Source of the DNA: JACVRW01 sp963821275
GTDB lineage: Bacteria; Actinomycetota; Thermoleophilia; Solirubrobacterales; Thermoleophilaceae
NCBI GenBank assembly: GCA_963821275.1
Contig: CAWGDF010000013.1
Location: 306,472 to 370,471 of the forward strand
Direction of reading: 5' to 3'
Length of the DNA: 64,000 bases
A program made the translations under genes and the position numbers. Positions 36,731 through 45,828 of the stretch are shown here, one piece after another (position 1 is the stretch's first letter; each line of letters opens with the position of its first letter). Below the pieces are notes generated by a model, which was not told where the DNA came from, made no database searches, and was given only the letters and a program-made list of their open reading frames with translations.

Positions 36731-37635
36731 TCGCTCCGTCCGGCGAGCAGATCGAGATCGCGTTCGGCGACCAGCGGGCGACGGTGGTGGAGGTCGGGGG
36801 CGGGCTCCGAACCTATTCGGCGGGCGGCCGCGAGCTCGTCGACGGATACGGGATCGACGAGATGAGCAGCTCCGGCCGGGGCCAGGTGCTGCTGCCCTGG
36901 CCGAACCGGCTCGAGGGCGGAAGCTACGAGTTCGACGGACGGCGCCACCAGCTCCCGCTCGACGATCCCGAGGAGGACGCCGCAATCCACGGGCTGGTGC
37001 GCTGGGCTGCCTGGCGGGTGGGCGAGCGGGACTCGGGGGGCGTGACGATGGAGCACGTGATCCACCCCCGCCCGGGCTACCCGTTCCGCCTCGAGGTGCG
37101 CATCGAGTACCGGCTCTCGGCCGACGGGCTGAGCGTGCAGACGACCGCCACCAACGCCGGCGGCGAGGCTTGCCCCTACGGCTGCGGGGCCCATCCCTAT
37201 CTGACGGTCGGCACCCCTACGATCGATCCCGTGATCCTCTGCGCCCCCGGCCGCACCCTGCTCCGGTCCGACGAGCGGGGCATACCCACCGGCAGCGAGC
37301 CGGTGGCGGGCACCGACCACGACTTTCGCCGGCCCACGCCAATCGGCGCCACCCGTCTGGACAACGCCCTGACCGACCTCGAGCGCGATGGCGACGGGCT
37401 CGCCGAGGTCTCGCTGGCCGACCCCGCCGGTGAGGCCGCCCTGAGGCTATGGGCCGATGAGAGTTACCCCTACCTGATGCTGTTCACCGGGGACCCGCTG
37501 CCCGACGTGAACCGGCGGGCGCTCGCCGTCGAGCCCATGACCTGCCCGCCCAACGCCTTTCGCACCGGCCGGGACTTGATTCGCCTCGAACCGGGCCAGT
37601 CGTTTACGAGCGCATGGGGAATCCGGCCCACGTGA
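36727..37635 (+). CDS. Aldose 1-epimerase family protein
   Basis: 302 residues, intact. LLPWPNRLEGGSYEFDGR supplies the Asn-Arg substrate residues, AIHGLVRWAAW the first His, GCGAHPYLTVG the catalytic His, and RALAVEPMTCPPNAF the Glu. It interconverts alpha and beta anomers of glucose or galactose. GTG 36727 overlaps the cydC stop. Its presence right after a bd oxidase cluster strengthens the sugar-oxidation reading of the whole run. Confidence 0.87.
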   Translation: MIAPSGEQIEIAFGDQRATVVEVGGGLRTYSAGGRELVDGYGIDEMSSSGRGQVLLPWPNRLEGGSYEFDGRRHQLPLDDPEEDAAIHGLVRWAAWRVGERDSGGVTMEHVIHPRPGYPFRLEVRIEYRLSADGLSVQTTATNAGGEACPYGCGAHPYLTVGTPTIDPVILCAPGRTLLRSDERGIPTGSEPVAGTDHDFRRPTPIGATRLDNALTDLERDGDGLAEVSLADPAGEAALRLWADESYPYLMLFTGDPLPDVNRRALAVEPMTCPPNAFRTGRDLIRLEPGQSFTSAWGIRPT

Positions 37636-39648
37636 AGCCGCGCTGGCAACCGGAGAAGCCGCGCCTCCGGCCGTCCCGGCTGCTGGTGGCCTGGATCGTC
37701 AACTCCGCCTCCGTCTGGGTGGCGGCGGCGATCGTCCCCGGCTTCAGCCTCGAGGAGCCGGGCGCCGCGTTCGTGGTGGCCGCCGCGGTGGCCGTCTTCA
37801 ACGCCGTGCTGCCGCCGCTCGTGGCGGCGCTGCGGCTGCCGGGAACGCTGGCCCTCGGCTTCCTCGCCGTGCTGGCCGTGGACGCCCTGTCGCTGGTGCT
37901 CGCCGACGCGGTGTTCTCCAGCTTCGGGGAGGTCGACTCGTATGGCGACGCGCTGCTCGCGTCGCTGGTCATAGCCGCCGCCTCACTGGTGCTGCAGGTC
38001 ATCCTGGGCACCAACGACCACGACGACTACGCGCTGCGTGTGGTGCGGCGCGTGGCGCGCCGCCAGGGGCAGGCGGCGGTCACCGACGTGCCGGGGATCG
38101 TCTTCCTCGAGATCGACGGTCTGGCCCTGCCGGTGCTCCGGCGGGCGATGCGGGACGGCAACGCTCCGGTGATGGCCCGCTGGATGGACGACCACGACTA
38201 CAGGCTCGCCGAGTGGGAGCCCGACCTCTCGTCCCAGACCGGCGCCAGCCAGGCCGGCATCCTGCTCGGCTCCAACGAGGACATCCCGGCCTTTCGCTGG
38301 GTGGACAAGCCGACCGGCACGCTCGTGTCCTGCTCCTCGCCCCCCGACTGCGCCGCGATCGAAGCGGCGCCTCTCCACCGGGCGGGGGCTTCTCTCCGAC
38401 GGCGGAGCGAGCCGCGGCAACCTGCTCTCGGGGGACGCGGAGGAGACGATCCTGACCGTGAGCCGGATGGAGGCCGAGAAGGGCGCCAACCCCGGCTACC
38501 GGGCCTTCTTCGCCGATGGGGTGAACGTGACCCGTGCGCTGGTCCTGTTCGTCTGGGAGGTCATCCTCGAGTGGACCGCCGCCGCGCGCGCCGCGCGCCG
38601 CGACGTGCGCCCGCGAGGGCACCGCGGGGGGATCTATCCCTTCCTGCGCGCCGCTCTGTGCGTGATCGTGCGCAACGCCATCGTGTTCGGCGTGCTCACC
38701 GACATGATGCGCGGGCGCCCGGCGGTCTACGCCACCTTCTCGAGCTACGACGAGGTGGCACATCACTCCGGGCTCGAGCGCGCCGACACCCTCGAGGCGC
38801 TGCGCAAGCTCGACCAGCAGTTCGACGTGATCGAGCGGGCCCGCCGCTACACGCCGCGCCCGTACGAGATCGTCGTGCTCTCCGACCACGGCCAGACCCA
38901 GGGCGCCACCTTCAAGCAGCGCAACGGCTACGGGCTGGACGAGCTGGTCGAGCGCTCGCTCGGGGGCGGCGACGTTCTCGGGTTCGCCGGCGGCGACGAG
39001 CAGACCGCGATGGTGGGCCACGCGGTCAGCGAGGCCACCGGCAGCAAGCCGAAGAAGAAGCCCAAGAACGACGTGTCGGACCGGTCGGTCGTGGTGCTGG
39101 GCTCGGGCAACCTCGGCCTCGTCTACCTGATGGAGGAGAAGCGCCGGCTCTCGCTGGAGGAGATCGAGGAGCGCCATCCCCAGCTCATCTCGACCCTGCG
39201 CGAGCACCCGCACGTCGGCTGGCTGCTGGTGCACTCCGACCGCCGCGGGCCGCTCGTTCTGGGGCCCGCGGGCGCGCGCGAGCTGGACGGAGGCGGGATC
39301 GAGGGCGAGGACCCGCTGGCGCCGTTCTCGCCGACCGCCGCCCGGCACCTCCTGCGCACCGACGGCTTCGAGCACGTGGCCGACATCATGGTGGGCAGCT
39401 TCTACGACCCGGTGCGGGACGAGGGCTGCGCCTTCGAGGAGCTGATCTCCTTCCACGGCGGGCTGGGCGGCCCGCAGACGCGGCCCTTCGTCCTTCATCC
39501 CCCGACACTGCCGCTGCCCGACGAGCCGATCGTAGGCGCCGCCGCGGTCCACGCGCTGCTCATGGGCTGGCGGCGGAGGCTGCAGGACGGAGCCCGCTTG
39601 CCTTCGCCGGGTCCGGCTCGATCGGGCCGCGCGCAGGTGCCGCAGTAG
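37614..39648 (+). CDS. Membrane phosphodiesterase: holin-like domain fused to alkaline-phosphatase-fold domain
   Basis: About 677 residues after removing one base near 38363. Residues 20-130 hold four membrane helices of the phage-holin-4-like type (LLVAWIVNSASVWVAAAIVP). The rest is a type I phosphodiesterase/nucleotide pyrophosphatase domain: GIVFLEIDGLALPVL binds metal, SQTGASQAGILLG supplies the nucleophile region, and IVVLSDHGQTQG the second metal site. Likely substrate is a nucleotide, phosphonate or polar lipid headgroup. It overlaps the epimerase gene by 22 bases and closes the run. Confidence 0.82.
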
Positions 39649-39668
39649 ACGGAGCCAGCTCGCCGCCG

Positions 39669-39698
39669 TTGACTTGCGGAGGCTCGCGCGCTTAGCGT
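39669..39698 (+). promoter_or_regulatory. Promoter of fmdA
   Basis: -35 TTGACT (39669-39674), 18-base spacer, -10 TAGCGT (39693-39698), then AAAGGAG before ATG 39746. This is the clearest sigma-70-type promoter in the window and shows that TAGNNT is the normal -10 form here. Confidence 0.6.
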
Positions 39699-39745
39699 TA
39701 CCCAAAGCCGCGCTGGCAAGCCGTCCGAGCAAAGGAGCCGGGTGA

Positions 39746-40999
39746 ATGCCTCAGAACCTGTTCCCGCTGGACAACACGAAGTCGTTCACCGACCAGGAGC
39801 TGATCGGACACAACCGCTGGCATCCCGACATCCCTGCCGTCGTGAGCGTCAAGCCGGGCGACGTCTTCCGGGCGGATTGCCGTGAGTGGTTCGACGGGGC
39901 GATTCACAACGACGACTCCGCCGATGACGTTCGCAATGCACCGCTTCCCGGAGTGCACGTCCTCAGTGGGCCGTTCCACGTCGAGGGGGCCGAGCCGGGA
40001 GACCTGCTGATCGTCGACATCCTCGAGATCGACGCCTGCGATCAGGAGGACGACGGTCCCTACTCCGGCATGGGCTGGGGCTACACCGGCGTGTTCGCCA
40101 AGACGAACGGCGGGGGCTTCCTCACCGACCGCTTCCCCGACGCCTACAAGGTGATCTGGGACTTCACGGGCGACGTCGCCACCTCGCGTCACATCCCGGA
40201 ATGCTCGTACGTCGGCATCCACCACCCCGGCCTGATGGGTACCGCCCCGTCGGCCGACCTGCTCGCGAAATGGACCAAGCGCGAGACCGACCTGATCGCG
40301 ACCGATCCCGACCGCGTCCCGCCGCTGGCTCTGCCACCGCTGCCGGACAGCGCGATCCTCGGGACCCTCGAGGGCGACGAGTTCGACCGGGTGGCGGGCG
40401 AGGCGGCCCGCACCGCCCCACCCCGCGAGAACGGCGGAAACCAGGACATCAAGAACTTCACCGCCGGAACGCGGGTCTTCTATCCGGTCTTCGTGGAGGG
40501 GGCGAAGCTGTCGTTCGGGGACCTGCACTTCTCCCAGGGCGACGGCGAGATCACGTTCTGCGGCGCGATCGAGATGGGTGGGTTCATGGACCTGCACGTC
40601 GATCTCATCAAGGGCGGCATGGAGACCTTCGGCGTCTCGGAGAACGCGATCTTCATGCCCGGGCTGCGCGATCCGCAGTACTCGGAGTGGCTCGCCTTCT
40701 CCGGCGTGTCGGTGGACCTCGAGGGCAAGCAGCACTACCTGGACTCGCAGCTCTCCTACGAGCGCGCCTGCCACCACGCCATCGACTACCTCATGAAGTT
40801 CGGCTACTCCGACATCCAGGCGTACATGATCCTGGGGTCCGCGCCGATCGAGGGGCGCTTGTCCGGCGTGGTGGACATCCCTAACTCGTGTGCGACGGTC
40901 TACATCCCCAGGAGGATCTTCGACTTCGATCCCGCCCCGTCCAGCGAGAAGCCGCATCAGGTCGAGCAGGGCGTCCAGGTGCCCATGTCGCCGAATTAG
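39746..40999 (+). CDS. fmdA: Formamidase/acetamidase
   Basis: 417 residues, family length. PGVHVLSGPFHVEGAEPGDLL, HPGLMGTAPS, GGNQDIKNFTAGTRVFYPVFV and GDLHFSQGDGEITFCGAIEM are the FmdA family's conserved blocks. It hydrolyses formamide or short amides to ammonia and the acid in the cytoplasm, a nitrogen-scavenging role. The zinc-ribbon gene follows after 8 bases. Confidence 0.92.
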   Translation: MPQNLFPLDNTKSFTDQELIGHNRWHPDIPAVVSVKPGDVFRADCREWFDGAIHNDDSADDVRNAPLPGVHVLSGPFHVEGAEPGDLLIVDILEIDACDQEDDGPYSGMGWGYTGVFAKTNGGGFLTDRFPDAYKVIWDFTGDVATSRHIPECSYVGIHHPGLMGTAPSADLLAKWTKRETDLIATDPDRVPPLALPPLPDSAILGTLEGDEFDRVAGEAARTAPPRENGGNQDIKNFTAGTRVFYPVFVEGAKLSFGDLHFSQGDGEITFCGAIEMGGFMDLHVDLIKGGMETFGVSENAIFMPGLRDPQYSEWLAFSGVSVDLEGKQHYLDSQLSYERACHHAIDYLMKFGYSDIQAYMILGSAPIEGRLSGVVDIPNSCATVYIPRRIFDFDPAPSSEKPHQVEQGVQVPMSPN

Positions 41000-41007
41000 C
41001 CCCCGTC

Positions 41008-41298
41008 ATGGCCGTCTACGAATACCGGTGTGATGAGCACGGCGTGTTCGAGGTGACGCGGCCGCTTGGCACGCCGCCGGCGTCGATCGCGTGCCCGGTC
41101 TGCGGGAGCGAGGGGAGGCGGGTCTTCTCGAAGCCGATGCTTGCCTTGTCTCCTTCGGCCGTGGTGGCTGCGATCGACCACGCGGAGCAGAGCCGCGACG
41201 AGCCGGAGGTGGTCACCTCCCTCCCCTCGACCGGAGCGCGGAAGCGGACGCCCGTGCTCCCGCTCACTCCCACGCTCCGGCGTCTTCCCAGGCCATAG
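41008..41298 (+). CDS. fmdB: FmdB-type zinc-ribbon protein
   Basis: 96 residues. MAVYEYRCDEHGVFEV begins the family pattern, but the first pair is C-x-x-x-H instead of CxxC. ACPVCGSEG is the second pair. FmdB was first described as a regulator of formamidase; here it directly follows fmdA. The 3' end overlaps the convergent gad gene by 35 bases. Confidence 0.85.
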   Translation: MAVYEYRCDEHGVFEVTRPLGTPPASIACPVCGSEGRRVFSKPMLALSPSAVVAAIDHAEQSRDEPEVVTSLPSTGARKRTPVLPLTPTLRRLPRP

Positions 41299-42697
41299 CT
41301 CTCAGTAGCCGGTGGCTGGTGTTCACCTTCTGGCGCTCGCTCTCGTGGAGGCCGCCCTTCTGATGCAACGTCGCGCACGCTTCGGCGATGTCGTCGGCGA
41401 GCGTGGTGACCATCGAGTGGCCGAGCGTCAGCTTTACGAGCGCGCGCAGCATCTTCACGTGGTCGGCATCCGGCGGCAGCGTGTAGGCCGGGACCATCCA
41501 GCCGCGCTCTGAGGCCAGCTGCCCCGCGACGTCGAACTCGTCGTAGTTGTGCTCGCCGTCGAGCTGGAACGCCACCAGCGGGAGCTGCTCCTCCCCATCA
41601 CCGATCAGCGCGAAGTCGCCGATGTCGGCGATGCGCTTGGCCAGGCTCTGCGCGTTGGCCTGCATCGTCTCCATGATGTAGCGGTACCCGTCGTGGCCGA
41701 AGCGCACGAAGTTGTAGTACTGCGCGAGCACCATCGCGGAGCCCGTCGAGAAGTTGAGCGTGAACGTGGCGTCGGTCTTGCCCAGGTAGTTCTCGTAGAA
41801 CACGAGGTCCTCGGGGAGGTCGTCGGACTCGCGGAAGATGAGCCACCCGATCCCCGGGTAGACCAGCCCGAACTTGTGGCCGGAGACGTTGATCGAGCGC
41901 ACCCGCTCCAGCCGGAAGTCCCACTCCGAGTGGGGGTAGAGGAACGGCCACACGAAGCCGCCGCTGGCGGCGTCGACGTGCAACGGGACGTCTAGCCCCT
42001 TCTTCTCGTGGAGGCGGACGAGGAGGTCGTTGATGCCGGTGATGTCGTCCGCGTGGCCCGTGAAGGTCGTCCCCAGCACCGCCGCCACGCCGATCGTGTT
42101 CTCGTCCACGTGGGGCTCGACGTCGTCGGGGCCGATCGTGTACTTGTCGGGCTGGAGCGGGATGATCCGCGGCTCGACGTCGAAGTAGCGGCAGAACTTC
42201 TCCCACACCACGTGCACGTCGCCGCCGAACACGAGGTTCGGCCGGGCGGTGTCCTTGCCCGCCTTCTCGCGGCGGTGGCGCCACTTCCACTTGAGTGACA
42301 GCGCGCCCAGCATGATCGCCTCCGACGAGCCCTGCGTGCGGGCCCCCCGGGTCTCGCCGGGTGCGTTGAACAGGTCGGCCAGCATCCGGATGCAGCGTTG
42401 CTCGATCTCGGCCGTCTGCGGGTACTCGGCGTGGTCGATGAAGTTGCGGTGCAGGTTGTCGTCGATCACGCGGCGAGCCTCGGGCTCCATCCAGGTGGTC
42501 ACGAAGGTGGCCAGGTTTCGCATCGGCAGGCCGTCGAGCAAGAGCTCCTCCCCGACCAGCCGCATCGCGTCCAGGGCCCGCATCCCTTTCTCGGGGAGTT
42601 GGTCATCGGGCGCAGGCTCCAGCAGAAAGCGGTTGCCGTACTGCTCGGCGAGCGCGTCCAGTTGAGCACTCAGCGGCCCGGGGTCTTCGGTGGGCAT
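41264..42697 (-). CDS. gadB: Glutamate decarboxylase
   Basis: 477 residues. A PLP-dependent group II decarboxylase converting glutamate to GABA and consuming a proton. FIDHAEYPQTAEIEQRC is near the N-terminus, TQGSSEAIMLGALS in the PLP pocket, and INVSGHKFGLVYPGIGW holds the PLP lysine. HSMVTTLADDIAEAC is near the C-terminus. GGAGG precedes ATG 42697. It follows a YrhK-like gene by one base, so the two form an operon under motif promoter f, consistent with acid or general stress control. Confidence 0.92.
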   Translation of the reverse strand: MPTEDPGPLSAQLDALAEQYGNRFLLEPAPDDQLPEKGMRALDAMRLVGEELLLDGLPMRNLATFVTTWMEPEARRVIDDNLHRNFIDHAEYPQTAEIEQRCIRMLADLFNAPGETRGARTQGSSEAIMLGALSLKWKWRHRREKAGKDTARPNLVFGGDVHVVWEKFCRYFDVEPRIIPLQPDKYTIGPDDVEPHVDENTIGVAAVLGTTFTGHADDITGINDLLVRLHEKKGLDVPLHVDAASGGFVWPFLYPHSEWDFRLERVRSINVSGHKFGLVYPGIGWLIFRESDDLPEDLVFYENYLGKTDATFTLNFSTGSAMVLAQYYNFVRFGHDGYRYIMETMQANAQSLAKRIADIGDFALIGDGEEQLPLVAFQLDGEHNYDEFDVAGQLASERGWMVPAYTLPPDADHVKMLRALVKLTLGHSMVTTLADDIAEACATLHQKGGLHESERQKVNTSHRLLRAMAWEDAGAWE

Positions 42698-42698
42698 G

Positions 42699-43350
42699 TC
42701 AGACCTCCATTGGAGAGAGAACAGGGCGGGGCAGAAGCATCAGGGCGCCGATGAGAAAGCAGAGCGCGCCCAGCGAGGTGGTCCAGTTGGCGGCGGCGAG
42801 GTCGAGGATGGATCCGCTGGGCGGGCAGCACGAACGAGGCGACGGCCGAGATGCCGAAGAGGATGCAGCCGGTGAGGTTGATCGCCGCCATCCTCCACTC
42901 GCGGTCCCGGCGCGAGGGCCGGAGCCCGGCGCCCGCCGCCACCCTGTAGCCGAGCAGGCCGGAGGCCAGAAAGCAGGCCGAGCCGAAGGCGTCGGGCGCC
43001 CATATGAGGCGGTCCTGTTGCTTGCTCGAGAGCCCGTCCTGCAGGGCGTCGAAGGTGCTCACGTTGAACAGGAGCGTGCCCACGAACTGGATCGCGGCAC
43101 TCCACCAGGAGGGGTCTGTCGCCCAGCGCCCGAGCCGCAGAGTGCCCTCTCTCAGCTCCAGTGCCGCCGCGAGGGTGAAGAAGATCGAGCCGGCGAAGAA
43201 CACGGCGGCGTCCGCAGTCGCGCCCACGAGCTGTACGAAGCCCGGGAACGGCCCGACCAGAAAGCAGGCCGAGCCGATTGCGAACCCGATCGCGATCGGG
43301 CGATCCCAGCCGGCCCGCCCGGCTACCCGTCTGAGCGCGTGTCCGATCAC
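42699..43350 (-). CDS. YrhK-domain membrane protein, frameshifted
   Basis: About 216 residues after removing one base near 42826. It has six or so membrane helices (IAIGFAIGSACFLVGPFPGF; DAAVFFAGSIFFTLAAALEL; WSAAIQFVGTLLFNVSTFDAL; INLTGCILFGISAVASFVLP; LGALCFLIGALMLLP). The paired YrhK-like repeats are seen in proteins of unknown function. GTG 43350 is the first start in frame, about 16 bases after the predicted transcription start. Confidence 0.7.
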
Positions 43351-43372
43351 CGCGGCATCCCGGTCACCGGCG

Positions 43373-43416
43373 ACCCTACCGGGGCGTGCGGAGAGCGCAT
43401 CGCCCGAAGCGGATGA
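43373..43416 (-). promoter_or_regulatory. Motif-type promoter (site f) for YrhK-gad
   Basis: Minus strand: TCATCCGCTTCGGGCGATG starts at 43416 and TAGGGT occupies 43378-43373, 38 bases from start to start. It has two mismatches to the zwf site within the 19 bases at the variable middle and one in the right arm. Confidence 0.58.
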
Positions 43417-43432
43417 TGTGGGGTGGGTGGGG

Positions 43433-43903
43433 CTAGACCGGCCGGGCCCGGCGTGCCCGCGCGGTGCGCGGTGCGGGTGCAGCCGCCGGGGCCGGCGGGT
43501 GCACGAGGAGGAGCTCCACCCCGGCCCGCCGCAGGCGCCAGAGAGCGACCCGGCGTGAGCCGAGCAAGCAGGGAGCCGCAAGTGCCACGAGGTCGTGTTC
43601 GCCGCGCCGCCAGAGGTCGACCAGGGCGCGGCCCAGCGGGCGGCAGGTCTGGATGCTCGTCACGGACACGCCTCGGTCGATGGCCCGCACCGCCCCGGCC
43701 AACTCGGCCTCCGCCGCCTGGCGCACCTCGCGCTCGAGCGTGACCACGCTCACCGGGCCGAACACGGCGCAGCGAGGAGCCCGCGACGGCGCGAGGACCA
43801 CCGTCAGGCGCCCGTGCCGGGCGCAGGCGAGGCGAGCCGCCTCAGCAAGCGCTCGGGTGGACTCGGCTGACCCGTCGTGGCCGACCAGGAGACGGCAAGC
43901 CAT
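43433..43903 (-). CDS. Universal stress protein family, single domain
   Basis: 156 residues starting MACRLLVGHDGSAESTRALAEAARLA, the USP nucleotide-binding start. HDLVALAAPCLLG stands where the ATP-binding GxxG loop would be; the usual GSxGxGxxxxxxLGS signature is degenerate, so ATP binding is doubtful. ATG 43903 has GGAGGGG upstream. Arg/Pro-rich C-terminal tail. Confidence 0.65.
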   Translation of the reverse strand: MACRLLVGHDGSAESTRALAEAARLACARHGRLTVVLAPSRAPRCAVFGPVSVVTLEREVRQAAEAELAGAVRAIDRGVSVTSIQTCRPLGRALVDLWRRGEHDLVALAAPCLLGSRRVALWRLRRAGVELLLVHPPAPAAAPAPRTARARRARPV

Positions 43904-44031
43904 GCTCAGCCCCTCCGGGCGCCTCCGGCGCAGCCGATGCTGGTCCCCTCTGATCACGAACGCCATGGTGAAGCCGCGGTCGGAAGCGTATCCCGTCCCG
44001 GCGACGCTGTGGCCGCCAACCGCGCGGGGCG

Positions 44032-45690
44032 TCAGCCCCCGCTGCGACCCGCGCGGTAGCGGCGGATCAGCGCGTTCGTCGAGCCGTCGTGGGCGAGCTC
44101 CGGGTCGTCGGCCGACTGCAGCTCGGGCACGATCCGCTTGGCCAGCACCTTGCCGAGCTCGACCCCCCACTGGTCGAACGAGTCGATCCCCCACACCACA
44201 CCCTGGGTGAAGACGCTGTGCTCGTACAGGGCGACCAGGTTGCCGAGCGTGTGCGGCGTCAGCCTCGCCGCGAGGATCGTGTTCGTAGGCCGGTTGCCCT
44301 CGAAGACCCGGTGCGGCACCAGCTCCTCGGGCGTGCCCTCGGCGCGGACTTCGTCGGCCGTCTTGCCGAAGGCGAGCGCCTCGGCCTGCGCGAAGACGTT
44401 GGCCATCAGCAGGTCGTGGTGGTCCCCGAGCGGGTTGAGCGTCTCGCAGAACCCGATCACGTCGCAGGGAATGAGCTTCGTGCCCTGGTGGATGAGCTGG
44501 TAGAAGGAGTGCTGGCCGTTGGTGCCCGGCTCGCCCCAGTAGACCGCGCCGGTGTCGTAGTCGACGGGGCGCCCGTCGAGCGTCACGTGCTTGCCGTTGC
44601 TCTCCATGGTCAGCTGCTGGAGGTAGGCCGGGAAGCGCTTCAGGTACTGCTCGTAGGGCAGCACCGCGACGGTCTGGGCGCCGAAGAAGTCCCCGTACCA
44701 GAGCGCGAGCAGGCCGAGGAGCGCGGGCAGGTTCTGCTCCGTCGGCGCCTCGAGGAAGTGCTCGTCGACGGCGTGGAAGCCCGCCAGCAGCTCACCGAAC
44801 GCAGAGGGGCCTATGGCCAGCATCGTCGACAGCCCGATCGCGGAGTCCATCGAGTAGCGGCCGCCGACCCAGTCCCAGAAGCCGAACATGTTGTCGGTGT
44901 CGATCCCGAACGCCGCGACCTCGTCGGCGTTGGTCGACACGGCGACGAAGTGCTTGGCGATGGCCTCCTCGTCCCCACCCAGGCCCGCGAGCGCCCACTC
45001 GCGGGCCGTGTGGGCGTTGGTCATCGTCTCCAGCGTCGTGAACGTCTTGGAAGAGACGATGAAGAGGGTCCGTGCCGCGTCCAGGTCGCGGGTAGCCTCG
45101 GCGAAGTCGGTCCCGTCGACGTTGGAGACGAAGCGAAACTCGATCTCCCGGTCCGAGTAGTGGCGCAGGGCCTCGTAGGCCATCACCGGGCCCAGGTCGG
45201 AACCCCCGATCCCGATGTTCACCACCGCGCGAATGGGCTCGCCGGTATGGCCGCGCCAGTCGCCGTCGCGCACCCGCTCGGAGAAGGAGCTCATCCGGTC
45301 GAGCACCTCGTGGACGTCCTTGACCACGTCGGTGCCGTCGACCACCAGGGAGCGCTCGCGCGGCATCCGCAGAGCGACGTGAAGCACCGAGCGATCTTCG
45401 GAGACGTTGATGCGCTCCCCCCGGAACATCGCGTCGCGTCGCTCCGCCAGGCCGCACTCCTCGGCCAGCCCGGCGAGCAGTCCGACCGTCTCGTCGGTGA
45501 TGCGGTTCTTCGAGAAGTCGAGATATAGGCCGGCCCCCTCCGCCACGAGCCGCTCGCCACGCTGCGGATCGTCCGCGAACAGCTGGCGCAGGTGGAGGCC
45601 GGCGATCTCAGCGTGGTGGGCCTCGAGGGCCTTCCACGCGGGGCGCGTGCGCAGAGGGGCGGCCTGCGTTGTGGCGTCGGCTCGGGTCAT
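44032..45690 (-). CDS. pgi: Glucose-6-phosphate isomerase
   Basis: 552 residues. It interconverts glucose 6-phosphate and fructose 6-phosphate. NIGIGGSDLGPVMAYEAL, FIVSSKTFTTLETMTNA, MESNGKHVTLDG and GEPGTNGQHSFYQLIHQG are the signature blocks. ATG 45690 (MTRADATTQ) gives the family length; the frame stays open upstream over the divergent stress-protein gene but is not coding there. Confidence 0.93.
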   Translation of the reverse strand: MTRADATTQAAPLRTRPAWKALEAHHAEIAGLHLRQLFADDPQRGERLVAEGAGLYLDFSKNRITDETVGLLAGLAEECGLAERRDAMFRGERINVSEDRSVLHVALRMPRERSLVVDGTDVVKDVHEVLDRMSSFSERVRDGDWRGHTGEPIRAVVNIGIGGSDLGPVMAYEALRHYSDREIEFRFVSNVDGTDFAEATRDLDAARTLFIVSSKTFTTLETMTNAHTAREWALAGLGGDEEAIAKHFVAVSTNADEVAAFGIDTDNMFGFWDWVGGRYSMDSAIGLSTMLAIGPSAFGELLAGFHAVDEHFLEAPTEQNLPALLGLLALWYGDFFGAQTVAVLPYEQYLKRFPAYLQQLTMESNGKHVTLDGRPVDYDTGAVYWGEPGTNGQHSFYQLIHQGTKLIPCDVIGFCETLNPLGDHHDLLMANVFAQAEALAFGKTADEVRAEGTPEELVPHRVFEGNRPTNTILAARLTPHTLGNLVALYEHSVFTQGVVWGIDSFDQWGVELGKVLAKRIVPELQSADDPELAHDGSTNALIRRYRAGRSGG

Positions 45691-45828
45691 GGCGTGGAGC
45701 GTACGCCGCCGGCCACGGTCGTCGCGGCCCGACCGGGTTGCGGCGAAATACTGAACGGTCGTCGGGGTTGCGACGATGCCGGCCGGGAACCCGGACGAGA
45801 TCCTGGGCGACAACAAGGAGGTCAGCCC

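Noticed and set aside
32935..37635. A 1566-residue open frame that could be read as a giant CydB-CydD-CydC-epimerase fusion
   Set aside because: Within it the recognisable domains leave and re-enter the frame at each base insertion, and the gaps encode Arg/Pro-rich nonsense. Separate overlapping genes with normal starts explain it.
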